64,000 nucleotides of DNA from SIG588 sp964515215. Its GTDB lineage: Bacteria > Bacillota > Clostridia > Oscillospirales > Acutalibacteraceae. Under the pieces are notes generated by a model. It made no database searches, was not told where the DNA came from, and was given only the letters and a program-made list of their open reading frames with translations. The translations under genes and the position numbers were made by a program. The DNA lies in contig CAZESL010000001.1 in the NCBI GenBank assembly GCA_964515215.1, positions 13,760-77,759 on the forward strand, given 5' to 3'. Positions 1-7,146 of this stretch are shown piece after piece; the first letter of the stretch is position 1, and each line of letters begins with the position of its first letter.

Positions 1-471
1 TCGCCCGCACTGCTTGTGATGATTTGCTTGATGTTGGTGGGCGGCTCACCCGGGTCGACGGCGGGCGGTATGAAGACTACGACGGTGGCGGTGCTTGGCT
101 CGTCGGCGGTCTCGGTGTTTCGTCGGCGCAAACACGCCCGTTTCTTCGGGCGGCGTATCCCGACAGAGACTTTCCGCAGTGCGGCAGCGATCTTAATTAT
201 GTATACGGTGCTGTTTCTCGGCAGCGGTATCGCCATCTGCCTTATCGAAGGCTTTCCGCTCCGTGCGTGTTTATTTGAAACAGCGTCCGCTATCGGTACG
301 GTGGGGGCTACACTCGGTTTTACAGGGCAGATGAGAACGGTGTCACGGCTGATCTTGATCGGCTTGATGCTGTTTGGCCGTGTTGGTGGTTTGACGATGA
401 TCTACGCGGCGTTGTCCGATGGACGGGGGAATGTGTCCCGTTTGCCTGAAGAAAAAATTACGGTGGGGTGA
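1..471 (+). CDS. ktrB: TrkH/KtrB-family potassium transporter, C-terminal part (5' end outside window)
   Basis: Membrane subunit of a Ktr/Trk potassium uptake system; it moves K+ across the cytoplasmic membrane under control of a cytosolic RCK protein. The visible 156 codons are open from the first base, so the true start lies upstream of the window. The segment contains the family's selectivity-filter hallmark (GGSPGSTAGG followed by MKTTT, near residues 15-28), a second filter-like turn (SAIGTVGATLGF) and C-terminal membrane segments ending in a short charged tail, as expected for the last two MPM repeats. The next gene, 7 bp downstream, encodes the matching RCK subunit. Ktr is preferred over Trk because that partner has a single RCK unit. 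Family assignment is secure; the B-subunit name rests on the partner. Confidence 0.88.
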   Translation, partial: SPALLVMICLMLVGGSPGSTAGGMKTTTVAVLGSSAVSVFRRRKHARFFGRRIPTETFRSAAAILIMYTVLFLGSGIAICLIEGFPLRACLFETASAIGTVGATLGFTGQMRTVSRLILIGLMLFGRVGGLTMIYAALSDGRGNVSRLPEEKITVG

Positions 472-478
472 ATGACAA

Positions 479-1126
479 GTGAAATCGGTTTTGTTGATTG
501 GACTCGGCTTGTTAGGGCAACACATTGCCCGTGAATTGGATGCACTGAAACACCAGGTGTTGGCGGTGGATGTTTGCGAAGAGCGGGTGAATGCGGTGCT
601 GCCGTACGTCACGAGCGCACAGATCGGGGACAGCACTAACGAGGAGTTCTTGCGTTCGCTCGGCGTACGCAACTTCGACGTGTGCATCGTCACCATCGGT
701 GAGAGTTTTCAAAATTCCTTACAGACTACCTCGTTGCTCAAAGAACTCGGTGCGCCGATGGTGGTCTCTCGCGCCGCGAACGACGTGCACGCGAAGTTTC
801 TTTTGAAAAACGGTGCGGACGAAGTGGTGTATCCCGAACGGGAACTCGCGTCTTGGACGGCGATCCGTTACACCGCTGACCATATTCTTGACTACATCGA
901 GTTGGACGGCGAATACGCGATCTTTGAAGTGGCGGTGCCCGCCGAGTGGTGCGGCAAGACGGTGGTGCAACTGGATATCCGCAAAAAATACGGTATCAAC
1001 GTGATGGGTGTGAAGACCGACGGCGTGCTGAACATGGCGGTGACGCCGGACACGGTGTTGTCGGAGGGTGGCTCGGTGTTGGTGCTTGGTCGTCGGCGGG
1101 ATATCCAGCGGTATTTCCGCCTCTGA
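479..1126 (+). CDS. ktrA: KtrA-type potassium uptake regulatory subunit (RCK/TrkA domain)
   Basis: Cytosolic gating subunit of the potassium transporter encoded just upstream. The 215-residue protein has an N-terminal Rossmann fold with the nucleotide-binding loop GLGLLGQHIA (about residues 8-17) and the acidic end of beta-2 (LAVDVCE), then a TrkA_C domain from about residue 135 to the end. One N plus one C domain is KtrA size; TrkA proper is about twice as long. The start is a GTG at 479, 7 bp after the ktrB stop, giving a typical MKSVLLIGLG start. Ligand (ATP/ADP or NAD/NADH) is family knowledge, not seen here. It is probably the last gene of the operon, because a strong promoter for a tRNA follows. 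Confidence 0.9.
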   Translation: MKSVLLIGLGLLGQHIARELDALKHQVLAVDVCEERVNAVLPYVTSAQIGDSTNEEFLRSLGVRNFDVCIVTIGESFQNSLQTTSLLKELGAPMVVSRAANDVHAKFLLKNGADEVVYPERELASWTAIRYTADHILDYIELDGEYAIFEVAVPAEWCGKTVVQLDIRKKYGINVMGVKTDGVLNMAVTPDTVLSEGGSVLVLGRRRDIQRYFRL

Positions 1127-1156
1127 AAGAAATTTTGAAAAAATATAAAAAAAGAC

Positions 1157-1185
1157 TTGATTTTTTACGGATAGTTCAGTATAAT
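1157..1185 (+). promoter_or_regulatory. Sigma-A promoter of tRNA-Ser
   Basis: TTGATT at 1157-1162 and a perfect TATAAT at 1180-1185 are separated by 17 bp. The predicted start lies about 20 bp before the tRNA 5' end, as usual for a stable RNA promoter. Confidence 0.8.
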
Positions 1186-1213
1186 ATACTGGCGCCTTAA
1201 AAAAGCGAGTTAC

Positions 1214-1305
1214 GGAGAGATGGCTGAGCTGGTCGAAGGCGCACGATTGGAAATCGTGTAACGGCTATAAACCGTTCGGGGGTTCGAATCCCCCTCTCTC
1301 CGCCA
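1214..1305 (+). tRNA. tRNA-Ser (anticodon GGA), with encoded CCA
   Basis: The acceptor stem GGAGAGA (1214-1220) pairs with TCTCTCC (1295-1301), followed by discriminator G and CCA (1303-1305). The anticodon stem CACGA/TCGTG encloses the loop TTGGAAA with anticodon GGA at 1249-1251. A long variable arm typical of class II serine tRNAs (around 1260-1277) is present, and the T arm GGGGGTTCGAATCCCCC is canonical. It reads UCC and UCU codons. Confidence 0.97.
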
Positions 1306-1350
1306 AACAAAGAATGCACACCCCAACGGGGTGTGCATTCTTTGTTTTTG
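1306..1350 (+). terminator. Intrinsic terminator after tRNA-Ser
   Basis: A long near-perfect hairpin (AAAGAATGCACACCCC, loop AAC, then the complementary arm) is followed by a T-rich tract at 1341-1349. The 5' arm begins immediately after the CCA end of the tRNA. Confidence 0.8.
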
Positions 1351-1615
1351 GCTTCAGAGGGGGATTCGAAACGAACTCCAATCGTGAGGTGCGAAGCAGC
1401 GAAGGATTGGGAGCAAAGGACGTTCGCCTACGGCGAAGTCCGCGCAACATTTTTCTTGCCACCCTAAATGGGTGGCATTTCACCTGCGGTGAAACCGAAA
1501 AAGTTGCCACAATATGGATTGCCCTGTTCGTGAGAAGAGAATCCCCGTAAACTACGACAAGCAGGCGTGTGAAGAGAGGAGACACCCCAACGGGGTGTGT
1601 ATTTCTTTTTTCAAT
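1351..1615. repeat. Non-coding, hairpin-rich stretch behind tRNA-Ser
   Basis: No credible gene is seen here. The stretch starts with a 15-bp inverted copy of the tRNA T-arm (1356-1370 is the exact reverse complement of 1283-1297). It then shows several short hairpins: around 1419-1442 (CGCCTACGGCG), 1459-1475 (TGCCACCC/GGGTGGCA), 1480-1494 (TTCACC/GGTGAA), and a second copy of the ACACCCC-AAC-GGGGTGT stem at 1582-1599 followed by a T tract. It looks like a composite of small palindromic intergenic elements. Confidence 0.55.
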
Positions 1616-1621
1616 TTCCGC

Positions 1622-1650
1622 TTGATTTTTCACCTGCATTATGGTATATT
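1622..1650 (+). promoter_or_regulatory. Sigma-A promoter of the sugar isomerase/beta-helix pair
   Basis: TTGATT at 1622-1627, a 17-bp spacer, and TATATT at 1645-1650, preceded by TGG (extended -10-like). The coding start at 1669 has a GAGGTGAT ribosome binding site at about 1657-1664, so the 5' leader would be very short. Confidence 0.65.
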
Positions 1651-1668
1651 GCGATCGAGGTGATCCAT

Positions 1669-2523
1669 ATGTATAAAGTTGGTTTGTCGAGTGGCGGTTT
1701 TGACTTGACGGAGGCCAATTTTAAAGCACTCCGTGAAAGCGATATTCACGCGATCGAGATCTCCATGAGCGCGGAAAAATATAAGGATATCGATTATAAG
1801 GGCGTCAAAGCACTGTCCGAGCGATATGCGGTGGATCTGTGGTCGTTTCATCTGCCGTTTATGCCGTTTTCGGCAATCGATCCCTCGCATTTGGATGAAA
1901 CGGTACGCCGCCGTACCGTCGCCTATTTTGCGGAACTTATACACAAAGCGACGGATATCGGGATCGACAAGTTTGTTGTCCACGCGAGCGGGGAACCGAT
2001 CGCCGAAGCCGAGCGGGCCGAACGTATGAAACGCGCGATGCAAACGTTGGACGAACTGGCAAAAGTCGCCCATACCTGCGGTGCCGTCGTGGCGGTGGAA
2101 GACTTGCCGCGCACCTGTCTCGGCCACACGAGCGAGGAGATCCTCGCCTTGCTTTCTGCCAATGATAAATTGCGTGTTTGTTTTGATACCAACCATTTGC
2201 TGTGCGAAGATAACGTGGCATTCATGAAGCGGTTGGCGGATAAGATCGTCACGGTGCACGTGTCGGATTACGATTTCGTGAATGAGCGGCATTGGCTTCC
2301 CGGTGAGGGGAAGCTGGATTGGAACGCGATGCTTTCAACCTTCCGCGAGATCGGTTACGACGGTGTGTGGATGTATGAAGTCGCGCTGGCGTGTCCCAAG
2401 ACCATCGTGCGTGACCGTGATCTTACGTTTGACGATTTTCGCCGTAATGCAGATGCGGTATTTTCGCGCACGAAGCTGCCTGTGCTCGGCGTGCCGAAAG
2501 AAAATTTGGGTATGTGGGAGTGA
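1669..2523 (+). CDS. Sugar phosphate isomerase/epimerase family protein (AP endonuclease 2-like TIM barrel)
   Basis: A 284-residue TIM-barrel protein of the xylose-isomerase-like / AP_endonuc_2 superfamily, whose members isomerise or epimerise keto sugars and related polyols using a divalent metal. Metal-site elements are visible in order: WSFHLPF near residue 59, VVHASG near 103, AVEDLPR near 141, FDTNHLL near 166, TVHVSDYD near 190 and the LPGEGKLDW turn near 205. The ATG at 1669 has GAGGTGAT 5-12 bp upstream; a longer in-frame extension has no binding site and would overlap the promoter. Its stop overlaps or abuts the start region of the GH110-like gene, so the two are co-translated. The substrate is not evident; a role in processing a sugar released by the neighbour is inference. 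Confidence 0.75.
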   Translation: MYKVGLSSGGFDLTEANFKALRESDIHAIEISMSAEKYKDIDYKGVKALSERYAVDLWSFHLPFMPFSAIDPSHLDETVRRRTVAYFAELIHKATDIGIDKFVVHASGEPIAEAERAERMKRAMQTLDELAKVAHTCGAVVAVEDLPRTCLGHTSEEILALLSANDKLRVCFDTNHLLCEDNVAFMKRLADKIVTVHVSDYDFVNERHWLPGEGKLDWNAMLSTFREIGYDGVWMYEVALACPKTIVRDRDLTFDDFRRNADAVFSRTKLPVLGVPKENLGMWE

Positions 2524-2531
2524 CGCGTGCC

Positions 2532-4160
2532 GTGAGAAAAGAATTTGAAGTCGGTATATCGCTTGAAAGCGATACCGTGTATTACGCAACGAAAGCGGAA
2601 TATCATATTTATCTCAAAGATACCGTGACGGTGGAGGATGAGCGGTACGTTGCTTTGCGCGCCAACAGTCCCACGCAGGATTTCGCCGTGTTTACGTTGA
2701 TTCAGGATAAGAGAAACGTTACGGTGGATTTCGGCGGGGCGACCGTCGTGTTGCACGGAAAGATACAGCCGTTTTTGATCGATCGCTCGGAGAATATCAC
2801 CATAAAGAATTGCAACGTCACCTATGACCGTCCGTTGTACACGGAAGCGATGATCGCCGAGGTGACGCCGCAGTACATACGCATCCGATTGAACGAGCAC
2901 TGCCCGTGCCGCGTGGTAGGAGATCGGCTGATCCCCTACAGCGACACGTGGGAAAGCGAAACGCTCAACTGTGACGGGCACTTTTTCCAGGTGTTTGATC
3001 CGAAAACCCGTGAGGGGTGCGGTGCCCATTTGGGTGTGGTGGGCACGCCGGTCGTTATGCATTACGACCGTCCGTTCACCATCGACCGCTACACCGCCGA
3101 ACAGGACGGCGAATACGTGCGGTTGCACGGCACCTTCCCCTCATTTTATCAGGTGGACAGGGTGTTGACCATCGAGCATGAACCGCGCGACCTTTCCAGC
3201 GTCTTCACCATTGATTCCAAGGACGTGCACGTGGAAAATTACCGCATTCTGTCGGGGTGCGGTATGGGATTCTATTCCTATCGCACGGAAAATATTTACT
3301 TGGACGGGTTTCGCTTGACGTATGACGAAAAGTCTCCCTGCCTTATTGCGAACTCCGCCGATGCCTTACATACGTTTGGCACATCAGGAGTGTTTGAGAT
3401 CAAAAACAGTGTGTTTGAGGGCATGATCGACGACGGACTCAATATCCACGGGAATTTCCGCACGGTCGACCGCGTGTGCGGTAATGTGATCTATACCCGC
3501 AATGCTTCTTGCGAAAAGCAGGCAAAATCGCTCTACCGCGAGGGAGACGTGATCGCGGTCTACAACGGTCCGACGATGGAGGAGGCGGCACGGTATACCG
3601 TTTTGAAGATCGAACCCGTCGACGACAAGATCAGCAAATTTACGGTTGACCGCCCTGCTTTACCGCATAACGACGGTGATCTGATCGAGTGTATCACCGC
3701 GAACTGCGATGTTACGGTGGAGAATTGCGTGTTCGGCAAGGCCAACACCCATCTGCGCCTGCAATCGCGCGGGAAATTTGTGATGCGCCACTGCGAAACG
3801 GAGTTGCCGCTGTTGCTGTCGGGGGATGCGTCCTTTTGGTTTGAATCGGGACCCGTTACCGATCTGACGGTGGAGAATTGCCGCTTTACTTCGGAGCGTG
3901 CAAGGATCATCGTGTGCGGGGAAGTGCTTCCCACCGAAAAAGCTCCGTATTACCACCGAAATTTGAAGATCGTGAACAACGAGTTCGTAACCGATCTGCC
4001 GATGGAGTGCGGCCAGACCGACGGCATCGTATTCACGGGGAACCGAAACACGGCGGGAAAACCGATGACGCTGCGGCTGACCAACTGCGGTTCCGTGACG
4101 GCAGAAGGGGTCACCGTGGAACGGTTCAGCGAGGAAAAAAGCACCTTAAACGTGAATTGA
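2532..4160 (+). CDS. Right-handed parallel beta-helix protein, GH110-like (possible alpha-galactosidase)
   Basis: About 542 residues with the repeating short beta-strand and NxT/NxV turn pattern of a right-handed parallel beta-helix (for example ITIKNCNV, LTVENCRF, LKIVNNEF). The layout resembles glycoside hydrolase family 110, which removes terminal alpha-1,3-galactose such as the blood-group B epitope: an N-terminal strand set with VTVDFGGATVVLHG, an inserted beta domain, and an acidic GMIDDGLNIHGNF segment near residue 305 that corresponds to the conserved double-aspartate region. No signal peptide is visible, so it would be intracellular or exported non-classically. The start is ambiguous: GTG 2532 has GGAGTGA 8 bp upstream, GTG 2514 overlaps the preceding gene. 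GH110 membership is my reading of motifs and was not confirmed by search. Confidence 0.6.
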   Translation: MRKEFEVGISLESDTVYYATKAEYHIYLKDTVTVEDERYVALRANSPTQDFAVFTLIQDKRNVTVDFGGATVVLHGKIQPFLIDRSENITIKNCNVTYDRPLYTEAMIAEVTPQYIRIRLNEHCPCRVVGDRLIPYSDTWESETLNCDGHFFQVFDPKTREGCGAHLGVVGTPVVMHYDRPFTIDRYTAEQDGEYVRLHGTFPSFYQVDRVLTIEHEPRDLSSVFTIDSKDVHVENYRILSGCGMGFYSYRTENIYLDGFRLTYDEKSPCLIANSADALHTFGTSGVFEIKNSVFEGMIDDGLNIHGNFRTVDRVCGNVIYTRNASCEKQAKSLYREGDVIAVYNGPTMEEAARYTVLKIEPVDDKISKFTVDRPALPHNDGDLIECITANCDVTVENCVFGKANTHLRLQSRGKFVMRHCETELPLLLSGDASFWFESGPVTDLTVENCRFTSERARIIVCGEVLPTEKAPYYHRNLKIVNNEFVTDLPMECGQTDGIVFTGNRNTAGKPMTLRLTNCGSVTAEGVTVERFSEEKSTLNVN

Positions 4161-4174
4161 ACAGAGAACAAAAC

Positions 4175-4228
4175 GTGCGCCCGCACCGTCCGCTTTGGCG
4201 AAACGGTGGGGGCGCACTCGCGTTTTTT
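4175..4228 (+). terminator. Intrinsic terminator after the beta-helix gene
   Basis: A 15-bp stem with one mismatch (GTGCGCCCGCACCGT against its complement ending at 4216) is followed by CGCGTTTTTT. Confidence 0.8.
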
Positions 4229-4240
4229 ACCTGCAAAACA

Positions 4241-4269
4241 TTGACAGTTACCACAAAATGCGGTATAAT
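4241..4269 (+). promoter_or_regulatory. Consensus sigma-A promoter (TTGACA-17-TATAAT)
   Basis: A perfect -35 TTGACA at 4241-4246, a 17-bp spacer and a perfect -10 TATAAT at 4264-4269 lie 40 bp before the acyltransferase start. It should be a strong, unregulated promoter for the acyltransferase and symporter genes. Confidence 0.9.
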
Positions 4270-4308
4270 GACTAGTATGTGATACAAGATAGTGTGAGGA
4301 GGAGTGAC

Positions 4309-5523
4309 GTGGCACAGACGAAGAAAAAGCCGTGGATACGGTTTCGGCACCGTGTAGTGCGTAATATTGCGTTTGCCGTGCTTTACCCGTATTCCCGTTT
4401 GAAATACGGTTTTCGTGTGGAGAAATTTCGCGAGCAGGGGAAGCGCCAATACGTGATCCTGTTTAATCACCAGACGGCGTTTGACCAGTTCTTTGTCGGC
4501 ATGGCGTTTCGCGGTGCGGTGTATTATCTCGCTTCGGAAGACCTGTTTTCCAACGGGTGGGTGTCGTCGCTGATACGCTGGCTGGTCGCGCCCATTCCGA
4601 TCAAAAAGCAGGCGACGGATATTGCCGCCGTCAAAAAATGTCTGGCGGTGGCGAAGGAGGGCGGCACCATTGCCATCGCCCCCGAAGGTAATCGCACCTA
4701 CAGCGGTAAGACCGAATACATGAACCCCGCGATCGTACCGCTTGTGAAAAAACTGGGGTTGCCCATTGCGCTGTACCGCTTGGAGGGCGGCTACGGTGTG
4801 CAACCTCGCTGGAGTGATGGTACCCGTCGCGGCAGGATGCGCGGATACGTGTCCCGTGTGATCGAGCCTGCGGAGTACGGCACCCTTTCGAATGAAGAGT
4901 TGCAAGCGATGATCGAAGAAGGCTTGTACGTCAACGAGGGCGTGGCGGACGGTATCTTCCGCAGTGCGAAACGGGCGGAATATCTGGAACGGGCGATGTA
5001 CGTGTGTCCCACCTGCGGGCTTTCCGCTTTTGAAAGTCACGGTAACGAGATCGCCTGTAAGAAATGCGGGCTGACGGTACGGTACGGCGAGGATAAGCGG
5101 CTTTCAGGTGTGGGGTGCGACTTTCCCTTTAACTTTACGACCGAGTGGTACGCGTATCAAGCGCAGTTTGTGCACGCACTGGATCCGGATGTGTACATAG
5201 AGGAGCCGATGTATCGCGAGCGGGTGCAACTGTCGGAAGTGTTCTTGCAGGAGCGCAAGCAGCTACTGGCAAAAGAGGCGACCATTGCGCTGTACGGCGA
5301 CCGTATTGCGGTGGGTGAGGCCGATGCACCGCACGTGTTCCGCTTTGAGGATACGTCTGCCGTGACGGTGTTGGGACGCAACAAGTTGAACGTGTACTAT
5401 GACGGACACGTCTACCAGATCAAAGGTGATAAACGCTTCAATGCGTTGAAATACGTCAATATGTTTTACCATTACAAGAACGTGAGCAGGGGGGATACGT
5501 GTGGAGAATTTTTGGGACTTTAA
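4309..5523 (+). CDS. 1-acyl-glycerol-3-phosphate acyltransferase-like protein with C-terminal zinc ribbon
   Basis: The N-terminal half is a PlsC/LPLAT acyltransferase: the NHQTAFDQ block (near residue 50) is the family's HX4D catalytic motif, and APEGNRTYSG (near 125) is the second block, in which FPEGTRS is usual. Such enzymes transfer acyl chains to lysophospholipids at the membrane. After about residue 220 there is a C-x2-C ... C-x2-C zinc-ribbon-like segment (YVCPTCG ... IACKKCG) and a further domain of about 130 residues with no recognised relatives, making the 404-residue protein much longer than a plain PlsC (about 240). GTG 4309 is chosen because GAGGAGG lies 7 bp upstream; GTG 4279 is an alternative without a good site. 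The 3' end overlaps the symporter gene by 23 bp. Confidence 0.72.
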   Translation: MAQTKKKPWIRFRHRVVRNIAFAVLYPYSRLKYGFRVEKFREQGKRQYVILFNHQTAFDQFFVGMAFRGAVYYLASEDLFSNGWVSSLIRWLVAPIPIKKQATDIAAVKKCLAVAKEGGTIAIAPEGNRTYSGKTEYMNPAIVPLVKKLGLPIALYRLEGGYGVQPRWSDGTRRGRMRGYVSRVIEPAEYGTLSNEELQAMIEEGLYVNEGVADGIFRSAKRAEYLERAMYVCPTCGLSAFESHGNEIACKKCGLTVRYGEDKRLSGVGCDFPFNFTTEWYAYQAQFVHALDPDVYIEEPMYRERVQLSEVFLQERKQLLAKEATIALYGDRIAVGEADAPHVFRFEDTSAVTVLGRNKLNVYYDGHVYQIKGDKRFNALKYVNMFYHYKNVSRGDTCGEFLGL

Positions 5524-6877
5524 CGTGTGGGGCAGTTGGAACTTGGTGGCGGTGCTGCTTATTAGTTTGCTTGCCGCCAATATGCTCAAGCGATCCGTTC
5601 CGTTTTTGCGGGAATCGCTGATCCCGACGTCGGTGCTCGGCGGCGGTCTGCTGATCATCGTAGCGGGCATCTACAAAGGGTTTACGGGAGACGTGATGTT
5701 TGACACCGCCTTCTTCGGCGGACGCGGTACGACGAATCTGGAACTGCTCACCTATCACACGCTGGCACTTGGTTTCATTGCCTCGACCTTCAAAAGCGGC
5801 GGCGGTAAAATGACCAAGCAACGCACGAAGGAGATCTTCAACACGGGCGTGACCACCGTGTCCACCTATCTGTTGCAAGCCGTTTTCGGTATGGGCATCT
5901 CGCTCATAGCGGCACTGGTGATGAAAGACTTCTTCCAAGCGGCGGGCGTGCTGTTGCCGTTCGGCTACGGACAAGGCACCGGTCAGGCGATGAATTACGG
6001 GAACATTTATGAGACGCAGTTTGGGTTTGCGGGCGGTAAGAGTTTTGGTCTTACCATCGCGGCACTCGGTTTCCTCAGCGCCAGTATCGGCGGTGTGATC
6101 CATCTGAATATTTTGAAAAAACGCGGCGTGGTTCTGAACAAAGCGGCCGAAAAGGCGATCCAATCCGAAGAGATCCAGCGTGAGAACGAGATCCCGATGC
6201 AGGAGAGTATGGATAAACTCACGGTGCAGATCGCACTGATCGCGGTGGCGTACATTTTGGCATACGCGCTGATGTTCCTTTTGGGAAATCTGTTGCCGGG
6301 GATGAAAGCAGTGATCTACGGCTTCAACTTCCTTTTGGGCGTGCTGGCCGCGACGGTGGTCAAAACGGTGTTGAACTGGTTGAACCGCCGCCAATGGGTC
6401 CACCGCAATTATACCAACGATTTCCTTATGACCCGTACCAGCAACTTCTTCTTTGACCTTATGGTGGTGTCGGGTATTGCCGCCATTCGACTGGACATAT
6501 TGGAGAATTATTGGGGTATTATCCTCATTATGGGCGTGGTCGGTCTGGTCATTACCTACGTCTATAACCGCATCGTGGCGAAGGTGTTGTTCAAGGAGTA
6601 TGCAGAAGAGCAGTTCCTCACGATGTACGGTATGCTGACGGGTACCGCCAGCACGGGTATCATTTTGCTGCGCGAGATCGACGGCGATTTCAAAACACCT
6701 GCCGCAGATAATCTGGTGTATCAGAATTTCCCCGCCATCGTGTTCGGTTTTCCGATGATGCTGTTGGCGACGTTGGCACCGGTGAAGCCGTATCTCTGCT
6801 TCGGCATCTTCGTCGTATTCTTCGCGGTGATGAACGTGATCCTGTTCCGCGAGCAGATATTTAAAAAGAAGAAATGA
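5501..6877 (+). CDS. gltS: GltS-type sodium/glutamate symporter
   Basis: Polytopic membrane protein of 458 residues that imports glutamate or a related dicarboxylate with Na+. It has about 10-12 hydrophobic segments and two glycine-rich re-entrant-loop regions typical of the ESS/GltS family: LIPTSVLGGGLLI (about residues 41-53) and PFGYGQGTGQAMNYG (about 152-166). A mirrored second half contains GTASTGIILLREID (about 384-397). It starts with GTG 5501 inside the preceding gene, behind a CAGGGGGGA binding site, so the two genes are translationally coupled. Glutamate specificity is family knowledge, and other anions are possible. Confidence 0.8.
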   Translation: MENFWDFNVWGSWNLVAVLLISLLAANMLKRSVPFLRESLIPTSVLGGGLLIIVAGIYKGFTGDVMFDTAFFGGRGTTNLELLTYHTLALGFIASTFKSGGGKMTKQRTKEIFNTGVTTVSTYLLQAVFGMGISLIAALVMKDFFQAAGVLLPFGYGQGTGQAMNYGNIYETQFGFAGGKSFGLTIAALGFLSASIGGVIHLNILKKRGVVLNKAAEKAIQSEEIQRENEIPMQESMDKLTVQIALIAVAYILAYALMFLLGNLLPGMKAVIYGFNFLLGVLAATVVKTVLNWLNRRQWVHRNYTNDFLMTRTSNFFFDLMVVSGIAAIRLDILENYWGIILIMGVVGLVITYVYNRIVAKVLFKEYAEEQFLTMYGMLTGTASTGIILLREIDGDFKTPAADNLVYQNFPAIVFGFPMMLLATLAPVKPYLCFGIFVVFFAVMNVILFREQIFKKKK

Positions 6878-6913
6878 AAAAACAGTCACCCGTAAGGTGG
6901 AATAGAGATAAAA

Positions 6914-6956
6914 ATAGAGAGAATGCATCTTTGGGATACATTCTCTCTATTTGTTT
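6914..6956 (+). terminator. Terminator hairpin of the GAGAGAATG...CATTCTCTC repeat family (copy A)
   Basis: Stem ATAGAGAGAATG (6914-6925) pairs with CATTCTCTCTAT (6939-6950), followed by TTGTTTT. Similar stems occur at 16363-16396, 28280-28310 and 28664-28697. Confidence 0.8.
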
Positions 6957-7086
6957 TGGTGGATATCCACTTAATGTCGAGTAGCGCTGTGATCCTTGCC
7001 GGGCTTCCCTGACAAAGGGAGGCAGGCAGGGTTGCGAAGAACGTCGTACAAGGGACGGGTCTCCCGTGTCCGTTTTCGAGCAACAT
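6957..7086. repeat. Intergenic repeat tail behind terminator copy A
   Basis: The sequence GGATATCCACTTAATG ... GCGCTGTGATCCTTGCC after the hairpin matches the tail that follows the similar hairpin at 28320-28365 at most positions. It is followed by a GGGCTTCCCTGACAAAGGGAGG palindrome (about 7007-7023) related to those at 28597-28613 and 36709-36730. No gene is seen. Confidence 0.5.
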
Positions 7087-7093
7087 AAAAAAA

Positions 7094-7131
7094 CTGCCGC
7101 AGCAGGAGACCTGCTGCGGCAGCCGTTTTTT
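7094..7131. terminator. Bidirectional intrinsic terminator
   Basis: A perfect 13-bp stem CTGCCGCAGCAGG with loop AGA, ending near 7122, has T tracts on both strands (GTTTTTTT on +; TTTTTTTATG on -). It ends the large surface-protein gene on the minus strand and backs up the symporter terminator on the plus strand. Confidence 0.85.
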
Positions 7132-7146
7132 TGGAATTATGCTGTT

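Noticed and set aside
1265..1639. Minus-strand open frame ending in a peptide often seen opposite tRNA-Ser genes
   Set aside because: It is the well-known false peptide from the reverse strand of the tRNA; no binding site or conservation expected.
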